Assembly: GCF_901709675.1 (NCBI RefSeq)
Contig: NC_051087.1
Coordinates: 13,267,384 to 13,331,383 of the forward strand
Length of the DNA: 64,000 nucleotides
Direction: 5' to 3'
From: Syngnathus acus
Lineage: Eukaryota; Chordata; Actinopteri; Syngnathiformes; Syngnathidae
In this document: piece by piece, positions 11,024 to 22,000 of the stretch
Layout: each line of letters opens with the position of its first letter
Numbering within the stretch: the first letter of the stretch is position 1
Program-made: the position numbers and the translations under genes
Notes under the pieces: generated by a model
Seen by the model: only the letters and a program-made list of their open reading frames with translations
The model's database searches: none
Told to the model about the DNA's origin: nothing

Positions 11024-11425
11024 GTGAGTACTATTTACTTGATCATCTATTATTTTGCATCACAATAATTGATAATTCTCCAGTTCCTTAGCCAGCTTTT
11101 GGAAAACGACTAACATTATTTTTGTCAATTTTTACAAAACAAACGCCCAGCCCTTTCTTGAGTAATAGCTAAAAACCTAATTTGATATTAGCTGTTAACG
11201 GCTATTTCCCAAAGTGTAGCTGTACCTACAATGCAATGATGGAATAATGTTTATTATGACATATACGTATTAGGACCGTTTGGTCGTTTTTTGCCCAGTG
11301 AAAAGGTAAGTGTTTCATAAAGCGTGTTCTTGTAAATTCACATGAGCCGAACCACGACCTAAGTGACATTGAAAGTGTGTGCAATTGGAGAAAACTGCTT
11401 GTCTCTTGTCCTGTCCCCCTGACAG

Positions 11426-11754
11426 CGGGTGAGGTGCATCGGCCCACCGTGACCCTCTTCCCTCCTTCCAAGGAGCAGCTGCAAACGGAACAGGCCACAG
11501 CCGTGTGCCTGGCCAAAGGGGGCCCCCAAACCTGGACCCTGGGTTGGAAGGTTGATGGCGCCCCCGCTACCTCGGGGGTATCGCACAGCTCCCTGGAAGA
11601 GGCTGATGTAGGTGGGCTTTACAGCTGGACCAGCACCTTGAGCCTCTCACCGGACCAGTGGCGCAAGGCCCAGTCAGTGAGCTGCGAGGCCAGCCTAGCC
11701 GGGCAAAACCCTGTCACGCAAACCCTGCCGAACCCAGGACAATGCTCAGAGTAG
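11426..11754 (+). CDS. Ig light-chain constant domain exon
   Basis: The exon follows acceptor cctgacag and continues J phase 1. It encodes a C1-set domain: PTVTLFPPSKEQL, the first Cys in ATAVCLAKG, Trp in LGWKVDG, GLYSWTSTLSLS, the second Cys in SVSCEAS, and a C-terminal GQCSE whose Cys would bond to the heavy chain. Stop TAG is at 11752-11754. The cluster has one V (inverted, truncated), one J and one C. The domain looks intact in both copies. Confidence 0.95.
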
Positions 11755-11799
11755 AGCCTGAATTCGTGTCTGTGTCTTTGCGACGTTGAAGCATTGTGA

Positions 11800-11805
11800 A
11801 ATAAA
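11800..11805 (+). terminator. Poly(A) signal of Ig light-chain C
   Basis: AATAAA 46 bases after the stop codon of the constant exon. Confidence 0.8.
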
Positions 11806-12869
11806 AATGTCTGAGTATCATCATGTCTCTGTAGCAGCTGCTTATCAGAAAAGGGAAGCAAACTTGGTAACACGACAAATAAATGTCTCACCAAGCACAT
11901 TTATATTGTACAGGTCGAGAGAAATAAAATGAAACTAAATGATGAATTTATCATGGCACATAGACAGAGTATAGTTTGCACTATAAAAAAATTAGTAACC
12001 ACATATAGTTGGAATTAAAATTCAAAATGAATACATTAATATTGTATTATGTATTGCAAATCTATATATGAGCACAGCCTAATTCAAAACTATGTTTTGC
12101 TCCTCAGGAATGAGGAATAATGAAAGCATTAATGTCATATATAAAAACGTAATGTTGTCTTGGATGGGAAAACACATCACAATGACACATTAATGGGAAA
12201 AATGCAATGAAGAACCATTTTTTCCCCCTTCACCTGTCGCGGTGAATCTTATTCTTGTCTCTGATTGGCCAGCAAGCGTCACTCAACTCCTCCCTCTGCG
12301 TCACAAGCCTCTTGAAGTTGGAATGCGTTGAATCGGTCAAACATTGGTATAAACAAATAATGTTATAAAAATGACTAATTTGAGTGAAGGTGCATGAGAA
12401 TGTAAAAAGGCACATTACAGACTTGCTACAAGGAGTTACTGCCCTTAGCTTAACTACGAAATATCTGAACAAGTCGTGTTAACCCGTTTCCAATGAGCGC
12501 CAATGCTTTCCTATTTCTGAGTGGTGAGGAATTGTGTTCAAACACAACTGTAGATTGATGCTAAAAAGAAAAGTTTATTTTCGGATTGAACGTATTCCAT
12601 TGTGCACTGATTGAGTTTTTATCCATGGTGATCCCTGACACAGTCATTTCTATTGTGCCGCTGACATATGCATTCACACAAGACATGGCCCCACTTTGGC
12701 TCTGATCCAAGCCCAACTCGGAGGTTTGTTGGCAGTCTTAAGCGACGAAACTTGTCTCCCCACTCCTTTATTTATTTATTTATTTTTGTTGCGAGTGAAA
12801 GGCGTCTAAGATGTCACGTCCACCCTCGCCATGCAGTTCAAAGGCGTGCAAACGTGTTCGGAGCGTTTG
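11806..12869. other. Intergenic DNA upstream of lectin gene
   Basis: AT-rich, without exons I can support. A (TTTA)n run lies near 12768-12785. Confidence 0.5.
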
Positions 12870-12881
12870 TGACGTCACGTG
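12870..12881 (+). promoter_or_regulatory. Overlapping CRE and E-box upstream of lectin gene
   Basis: TGACGTCA (perfect CRE palindrome, 12870-12877) overlaps CACGTG (E-box, 12876-12881) about 180 bases upstream of the start codon at 13059. The motifs bind CREB/ATF and bHLH-type factors in general; use here is inference. It is conserved in copy B at 52640-52651. Confidence 0.55.
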
Positions 12882-12890
12882 GTGGTCGAC

Positions 12891-12986
12891 GTCCGAGTGG
12901 CATCAGAACACGCAAGCTTATTGTGACTAGTATAGTCCGTCCGAGTGGCATCAGAACACGCAAGCTTATTGTGACTAGTATAGTCC
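12891..12986 (+). repeat. Two-copy 48-bp direct repeat in putative promoter/5' UTR
   Basis: The unit beginning gtccgagtggcatcagaaca occurs twice in immediate tandem (12891-12938 and 12939-12986), apparently identical. It sits just after the CRE/E-box and 70 bases before the lectin start codon. The same duplication is present in copy B. Confidence 0.9.
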
Positions 12987-13058
12987 GTCCATCATTTGCT
13001 TTGGAGTCGAATTTGTTGACTGCAAACTATTTGCGTGGAATATCCTCTCCTGTGAGCG

Positions 13059-16000
13059 ATGGGACTCGCCGCGCGCCTTGTGCGTATTCTTGCGTTGAGC
13101 GCCGCGTGGACTTCGTCAAGTGAGTAATTTGCGATTTCGGAGTTGGATTGGTACGGAAGAGGATTACGGCCGGTGAAGAAAAAAAAGGGGGGACAGGATT
13201 CTGATTTTAAAGTGAGAATTCTTTGATCAGAAAGTGGGTATTCTCACTTTAAAGTCGGAAATTTCACTGTAAAGTCACAATTTAGACTTTATCGTCAGAA
13301 TTAGACTTTCAAGTGAGAATTCAGACTTTAAAGTCACAATTCAGACTTTAAAGTGAAGTCAAAATTCTGAGAAAAAAAATTCAGAATCCCGTCCCTCTTC
13401 ACAGGCCCTAATCCTCTTCCGTATATTGGGACTTTGAAGCTGTTGTAAATCATCTTTTTGCCCTACGGCACTGTAGTGTCCATGGATATTCTGCGCAGAC
13501 ATGAAAAGAAATGTGCTCAATTGAACAGGTGTATGCCTCACATCAGTCCTGAATGCAAAGGATCTAAACTACAACCTTTAGATCCTTTGCATTCATGAAT
13601 GATCAATTAACTATAACAGAATAAAAATTAAGTGACCAATGATTTATTTAAGGTCTCCTGGATGATTTTGATCTTTTCTTGTTTAACGAGCAAATGACGT
13701 TACCGGCAAATCCATTATGACAAACTAAAAGTATAAACTACGTCACCACTTTAGCTTCGATCCAACTAAGCAGGTTTGTGCCCGGTTCGAAGCCCAAAAG
13801 GTGACGTCCCCCGGCCCCCTTTATCCTGGTGAAGTGCTTGCTTTGTTTGCCCTTCCCGAATAAAATCTCGACAAAAATAAAAATGAAGTTTTTCGTTGCT
13901 CAGAGGTTGTAGTCAAACGGGCCAAATGACGTCACGTCCCCTCAGAAAGCCGGCGGCGTGCGCGCGTACGCGAGCCCGACGTGTGCGCGCCTGCTGTTTG
14001 TAAGCTGTGCGAGGGCAAGTGGAAGGCACCCACCCGCTCGCCACTGTCCGCGGGCTGTTTGGCCCCTCGTGGACTCCCAGACGATGAGAACGCACCCGAA
14101 AGCGCTCGTGACGCTCGTTCTTTCATTGGGCGCCGCTTTTGTTGTATTTATTGCTTTATTTTTCTATTTTTATCTATTCAATGTTTTACCAGGTGTGTCC
14201 ATTGAGAATACTTTCTCGTTTTCAATGCCAACCTGGAGGCAATGTGTGGGTGTCTTGCCCAAGGACACAACGACACGTGACTGTGACAGAGCCAGGGTCG
14301 AACCGCCAACCCTCCGGTTCCTAATGATGATGATATCTCTTATTTCGAACATATTTAAAACATAAAAAGAGAAAAATAAAACAAATAACACTTTCAAGTG
14401 CCAAATTTAAGTCCAGGAAACAAACAAACGAATGAACCAACAAACAAAACAATATCAAAGAATGCTCGAAAAAGAGTAGGAGGAAGCGTAGCTCGACACG
14501 CTCTACTGCCTGAGCCACGGCCTCAATACCATAGACTCTATGGTCTATGGTTGTCGTGAAGGTAAACCAGGGGTTGGCGACCCGCGGCTCCAGAGCCACA
14601 TGCGGCTCTTTAGCATTCTCTAGCGGCTTGCTGGAGCTTTTGCAAAAATGCGTGAAAATGGAAAGATATGTTGTCGTTTTTTTGTTGGTTATTAAAAATG
14701 TTTTTACAGCATAATCATGACACATTCTTATGCTGTAAACATGTATGTAGTTGTAAATATGTTAAAAATACGGAATTTCAGAATGGCGCCAAATAGCAAA
14801 ATTGGGTCGTAGCCTGCGACATAGCACAGGCGAGTTGTAAACAACCAGATGTGTGAGTGATGGGCCATGGATTCAAAAGGCAAAAAGAGAAAGATTGCTG
14901 ATGAGAACAGAGGCTTTAAGAAAGAATGGACTGAACATGCATGCTAAATTTGCTGCCGATCACCCAGTTGGAACTGAGAGCAAAGGTGCAATTGCTGTGC
15001 TGGTGGAGAGATTTGAGGACCGAAAAAACAGTTTCAAGAAGTGGATTGCATCTCCAAACTCTACTGCTGCTACAAGTTTTGTTGCAGCCCAGAAGATGAT
15101 AAACCATTCACGGATGGCGAGTACATGAAGGATTCATTCATTAAATTACCAGCGTGCCTATTTTCGGACAGTGAGGGAAAGGGTAATTAAAATGGCAAAC
15201 ACTATCACCGATCAGCAAATCAAGGACATCAATTCAGCACCAGCTTTCTCAATGCCTGTGATGAGTCGCGTGACGTGACCGATATCGAACAGACAGCTCT
15301 GCTATGCAGGTACGTGAACTCTATCGTACATCAGTAGTCACGTGGTGCCTAATTCTCTCCAGGATGCGCTGCAGGGAGAATAGACATTTAATTATTAATG
15401 TTAATTTTTTATTTGTAGCCTGCTTCATTATTTCAATAGTAGGCATACAGCTTATGTATTGACAGTCTATGTAGCCTTATAAAAGGCTTTTAGATTTTTG
15501 CGACTCCAGATAGGTATGTTTTTCTTGGGGGGGCAATATGGCTCTTTGAACATTTTGGGTTGCCGACCCCTGCCTGAGGTAAAGAAATAAAAAAGTGACT
15601 TGCAGGAAAACCAAGTTTGGTTACCCCCAACTTGACTTGACGTTCTCCCATTTCATTGCTGTGTTTTCTCCATTACGCTAACAAAGAAGCCACATCAATA
15701 ATGTGGGGCTCAGGTTATTAGAGCAAGCAGTACATAAATCATCCACACGAAGGCGTATTTGAGCATGTCTTTTGTGGGCTAAGTGTAGAAATTAGTGTCA
15801 TTTAGTGGTGAGCTAATAGAAGGCAACAACCAAAAACGGAAAGCGCGTGCCTTTTGATTCACTGCGTCACAAGCTGCCTGCCACATTGTCGATGCAAGCA
15901 AAATGCCACCACAAACGACTTAATCTCAAGCTTCTTTTCTCTATTTTAACGTTATCCTTTTGACAGCTGATCCATTTTCATTTTCGTCCAATAGTCAATG

Positions 16001-19000
16001 GCAGTGAGGTGTGTTCAGTGTGTTGCTTGCATTTGAATGCCATTTAGGACTTGAAAAAATCACATGGGAGAATGTCATCGTAAGTGCAAATGGAGAAACA
16101 TGCACTGGAATGAATGCTGGTTACGAAAATAACCTAAATTCGTTTTAAAGAAATACCGATTGGATTGACCCACTACTTGGGTTAATCTGAACCAACTTTC
16201 TGTCTTTTGAAACAAAACTCGATACAAATGCCAAGACGCTGCTGACGTTATGCCAGTACGTCATACAAGTCTCAAATGTGTCCTCAGCTGATCCGGGCTC
16301 AGCGTGTGAAGAAGACTGGCTCCCTTTCGGCTCCAGTTGCTACAAGAAGATGGAGACCCCCAACGGTTGGCTGGGGGCTCGGCACGACTGCGTCTGGGAG
16401 GGCGGCGACCTGGTCTCCGTTGCCTCGTCGGCCGAGGAAGCCTTCGTGAAGGGGAAAATGGGCGACGTCCCTTTCTGGATGGGACTCTCCAATCTGGTGA
16501 GACGGAAGCGCAAGCAGTTGATTCTCTACTGGTACGCGATTGACAAGCGGGATTGGTCTCTGCAGAATTGCGACGAGGCTTGGTGTCAGTATGACAAGGA
16601 GCAAAAGAAGCTGACTTGGTCCGATGTCCGCGTGACTGTGACCTACTCCAACTGGGCTAAAGGTCTAAACGGAAAGTAAGAAGGTTACGTTTTTGCATCC
16701 TTTCACTGTCAAAATGTCCTTTTCCAAAATGGGAAAGAGCATCGTGATGAGGGGGAAAAAGAGCTTTTGTCAATTTTTCATCAGAAAGTAAGAGGAAATA
16801 CTGAGATGCTTTTCACGACTTCTCCCTACAGCTCCGACGTGGAGTCCTGCGCGTACGTCAACCTTGGCGTGCACCACGATAATCAACAAGGAAAGTGGCG
16901 ACACGGCTGGTGCGGATCCTCGTTGCCATACATGTGCAAGCGCTCGCTGGACGGTAAGCCCGCACGAATTATATTATGATGTCAAAAGGAACATTTCAAA
17001 CGTGTGGTCTTTCTGCAGACTGCCTGGAGGGCAGGCAGTGTTCCTTTAAAGTCTTCGGTTACGATCGAGTGGAGAGTGAGTGGCTGCCACGCTTCTTTTT
17101 ACTCCTGCACCCGCCCGTCCCGCCGTGCTTTTCCAATCCAAGTTTGTTTGTGGCTTCAGCTTCCTCCTGCGACCCTGGCGACTTTCTGTTCGATGACTCT
17201 TGCTATCATTTTGGGCGGGAGGAGATGATTTGGCAGCCCGCTGAGGACTTCTGCAAGGGACGCAAAAGTCACCTGGCCAGCGTCCACTCACAGGACGAAG
17301 TCAATTTCTTGGGTGGTGAGCGCCAAGACAAACCGACAATTCCACGATCATCCCGCAATGCTCACCAGCATCTTTGCAACTTGCGCTTGTTCTGCTTTTC
17401 TCAAGCTCACATTGGGCGCGCTCGACGTGGTTGGGTGGGACTCGCGAGGAAGAATGGCAATTATGAGTATACTGATGGAACATCTATCGTAAGTGAAATG
17501 TTTAAGTGACCTAAAAAGTTGTCATTTGTCCAGAATGATATGATATGAATGAATGAGATGTCGTACTGAAATTCAAAAGATAAAAGTGAGATACAAAGTG
17601 TCATTTAAGCAGGAAAAAGCTTTCTTGAACAAAAACAAAAATCAAACTTTGACCGGAATGGCCGCAATGTTACAAGAAGCTATGAAGAAATGTTTTTCAG
17701 AAAATCAGCTGGAACAAGGACAAAGCTGCAGCTTGATGGCAATTAGAATTGTAATTGACAAGAGCGAAAAAAAAAAGCCATCATGCACTCAAGTTATCTC
17801 TGTCATGTGTGCAGGACGACACCCCACGATTGCAACTTTTCAAGTACAACTGCATAGCTGTTTCTATGGTCTTACTTGTGACTATGGCTGCACAACAACA
17901 ACAATCCAGCCATCTGCAAAAAAGGTCTGAAAGTCACGACGGCTCCCTTTGCCCATTCACCGCGCGCTCATTATTGATCCCTCTTGCAGCCAAGGTCCGA
18001 AAGGCTCTTACTGCTCATCCGTCGTCAAGATTCAGGCTAGGTGGGCGTCACATCCGTGGTCGCGCTCTTGTCGCCAGTTGGCCCTCACGTGACGCGAGTC
18101 TCGCTTGCAGGCTGGAGCGACAGGTGCGGCAGGTGGATGGAGAACCCGCCAACGACTTCTGCTACCCTGATCAGCCACAACCAGGACGTGACCTGGCAGG
18201 AGGCGCGAGACAAATGCGTCGGACCACGGAGGCGACCTTCTCAGCCTGCCGACGACACTGAACAGAAGTTCATACAAGGTAAAGTCCCCGGAGGACACGA
18301 TGGAGCACTTTACCTTGCACAGTTTATGCCGCATGGACTCCAGAAGGAACAATGCACCTCTTGATCGTTGTTTAACTTTGATTGGAAGATCTGTGCGACA
18401 TTCCGCTGACTCTATGGTTGGGCGCCAATGCCGAGATCACTGAAGGCAGCAAGTGGACTGATGGATCCCCGTTCATTTACAAAAACCTGAAAGCAGGTCG
18501 GTCTCAAACCCGCCGAATGTTGTCGGCGACCAAAACGGACGAGTGCTTAGCGTCTGTCGTCTCCTTCCAGATAACGCCAGTGACGCCACTGGCGGACGCT
18601 GCCTTTCCTTGCTCACTGCCGACGACGCGACTGGAAATTTGACCAATGCCGAAAAAACAGCAGCTACATCTGCAAGAGAAGAGGAAGAGGTAACGTGACG
18701 CTGGCCGATTCGCACTGACTTCTGAAGTCCTCTCGATGAAATATGTGTGTGTTGTGAGCGTGTCAATTGTCAAGTCATGAGCTAACGCAATCGGCAAAAC
18801 TGGAATTAGGACTGCAGCTGGTCTGAATTTCTTGTTTCCCACAACATTGGTGGCAAAACGTTGATAATACTGTGATAAATTGTTTTCGCTGGTCAGTTGG
18901 CAGCCTTGAGTGCCTTAAAAGGCGCCTTATAAATAAATGTATATTATTATTATTAGTTAATCTCCGGGAACTCGCTGTTGAAAGTGGCTTCCTCAGGGAA

Positions 19001-22000
19001 GGAAAAAATATCTCAAGACAATAGCTGATTGGAAAAAGATTTTATTCCTCCAAGATGTGGAAATTTCTCGCGTCCAGAAAAGTTCCTCCCGTGCCTTCCA
19101 GACTTCGTGCTTTTTACATTGAGTCTCTACCCTAAACGGTCACAAACCAAACCACTCATTGTTAAAACTCTGATCCCAGACTGCCAGTATTATCTCGGGG
19201 GAAAGATGGTCACAAAAAAAGACTGCTTGATGGTTAAATTTGGATCGGAGCCGGCTGAGCCAATTCTATTCTCTGTACTCGTACGTCAGCGTTTCTTGAG
19301 GGCTAAAAGTACCCACGACCTGAGGCCCACACTCAACAGAGATGAGCTTGAATAAGTGGAATATGCGTCAAATAAAAATATTCTACAATCCCCCAAATGT
19401 TTCCTCAGTCGATCAGACGTCATGTGATACGGTCTACGGGTGGCTCCCTTTCGGCTTCAGTTGCTACAAGAAGATGGCGACCCCCAACGGTTGGCTGGGG
19501 GCTCGGCACGATTGCGTCGGGGAGGGCGGCGACCTGGTCTCGGTCGCCTCATCGGGCGAGGAAGCCTTTGTGAAGAAGCAAATGGGCAACGACGACCCCT
19601 TCTGGATCGGACTCTCCAATCTGGTGAGACGGAAGCGCAAGCAGTTGATTCTCTACCGGTACGCGATTGACAAGCGGGATTGGTCTGTGCAGAAATGCGA
19701 AGAGGCTTGGTGTCGGTATGACAAGAAGCAAAAGAAGCTGACTTGGTCCGATGTCCGCGTGACGGGAAACTACTCCAACTGGGACTCCCGTCAGGTTGGA
19801 AGGTAAAAAAGTCACGTCTTGATGTCCTTTCACTGTCAGGCAAGGTTTTGGGGCCCCTTTCCAAAATGGGAAAGAGCACCGTGATGAGGGGAAAAAAGAC
19901 CTTTTTTCAAGTTTTCACCAGAAAGCAAGAAAAAAATACTGAAATGCTTATCACGACTTCTCCCGACAGCTCCGACGTGGATTCCTGCGCGTACGTCAAC
20001 CAAGGTGTGTGGACTCAGCCAGGAAAGTGGCGACACGGCTCGTGCAGATCCTCATTGCCGTTTATGTGCGAGCGCCCGCTGGACGGTAAGCCTGCTCAGG
20101 AGTTGTCATGTTGATGTCGAAAGTGACATTTCACTTGCGTGGTCTTTTTGCAGACTGCCCGGAGGGCCGGCCGTGTTCCTTGAAAGACTTTGGTTACCTT
20201 CGAGTGGAGAGTGAGTGGCTGCCACGCTTGTTTTTACTCTTCCACCGTCCCGCCGTGCTTCTCTAATCCAAGTTTGTTTGTGGCTTCAGCTTCCTCCTGC
20301 GACCCTGGCGAATTCCTGTTTGACGAGTCTTGCTATCGTTTCGAGGGGGTGAAGAAGGTGCAGTGGGCCGCCGAGAGGGTTTGCAAAAGAAACAAAGGTC
20401 ATCTGGCCAGCGTCCTCTCAGCGGATGAAGGCAATTTCTTGGCAGGTCAGCAAGTGCCAAGAAACATCCGACAAGTGGATGCTCTTTTTGTGCTGAAGCG
20501 CTTGTTCTGCTTTCCTCAAGCTCACATGCGAGACGCAGGAAGATCTCAGCCTTTTGTGGGATTGAAGAAGAAGAAAAACATTTTTGAGTGGATTGACGGA
20601 AAATCTACAGTAAGTTAAAAATTTACTGCAGTCTAAAGAAGTTGGCATTCGCCTCTACCCAAAGGCAAAAGATTGGAATTGAATAGAAAAATGCTTTTGA
20701 AGTATATAAGCTGGAACATTTGCGGAACAAACTTGCCGTTTCTCCTTTAGAATGATATTGAAATGAACAGATTTCAAGACCGCACAAATTATTTATAAAG
20801 CTAAAAAAAATTACTCCCTAATATACAAAAATGGTTCATAGAAAGAGAAAGTGTTTACAGTCTAAGAAGGAGAGGGAGTCTTTTACAACCTAAGGTGCGC
20901 ACCACCCTCAAAAGCATGTGCATATTTGTCAATGGGGTAAAGCTATGGAATAAGTTACCTGTAACGATCAAAGAAAGTAAACACAATGCCCAATTCAAAG
21001 AACACTTTAAAAATTTGACACTAGAAAATTATAGTAATTGAAATCTTCTGCCTGTCTGTTTTCAGCTATATAGTCCATATCCTATTTATTTATTTTTCTT
21101 TTCAGAATATTATTGTATAAACCGCTTTTCATTTCTAAAATTATCTTCCTCCGATAAATCAGGTTTCTGTACTTCGAAAAAACTAACTACTGTTGAGAAT
21201 TATGATGTATAAAAGGGGTATGGAAAACAAGCAATAGCTTCTTCCTTCTCCTTTTTTGAACATGTTGATTTATGTGCCTCATTGGCATAACATGAAATTA
21301 TGTGAAAATGTGAAAAAATGATTTTGTGTTTGGTCGATCTTATGTTCAAAAATAAATTTCACTTCACTTCACTACGAAAAACTTGAATGAGATTTAAAAA
21401 AAAAAAAAAAAAAAGGAATCAGTCTTGTAGGATAAAGTGCAGAATTTGACGGAATTCCGGAGAATAAAACAGGATGACAGGATGAAACTGGCCCAGTATG
21501 CAGTTTTCACCGAAACGCTCAAAATTGGGATTTCACCAAAAGAAAGTTGAAATGCTCCAACACGGAATGGAAAAACTCATTCAACCAAGCGCAACACAAA
21601 ACAGGCTCAAGTGGCGTCCGACGTGTCGTCCGCAGGACTACGTCACGCAGTTGGTGGGAAAAAAGTCTACAGGACTCGAAGAGTGCTTTGCTCTGTCATC
21701 TTCTGGACAATTTGATGAGTGGTCATGCGCTAAAGAGCAGCCATCTATCTGCAAAAAAGGTCCGCAAGTTACCGCAGCTCACTTTGCCCTTGAACCTGTT
21801 ATTACTCTCTTTTTTGATCCCCCTTGCGTTCTTGCAGCCAAGGTACAAGGGGCTCTCCCTGTTCTGCCGTCATCAACATGGGGACCAGGTGAGCATCCCA
21901 CCCTGCATTCGGTCGGTCGTCGCTTTGCCCTCAAGTGACACGGGTCTCGCTTGCAGGCTGGAGCAAAAAGTGCGGCTGGTGGATGGACAACCCGTCCAAC

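Noticed and set aside
13958-14365. 135-codon frame with a hydrophobic stretch as a membrane protein
   Set aside because: The hydrophobic part is T-rich low-complexity DNA leading into a dispersed repeat; frames open on both strands by composition.
16497-16565. Reading the CTLD exon straight through as a basic insertion with a nuclear-localisation-like RRKRK
   Set aside because: GTGAGA and tctctgcag borders plus the stop-containing 73-nt homologue in module 3 show it is an intron; kept only as a possible retained form.
19029-19355. 108-codon frame between lectin modules as an extra exon
   Set aside because: No similarity to any domain, wrong phase for neighbouring exons, and a repeat tail lies just upstream.
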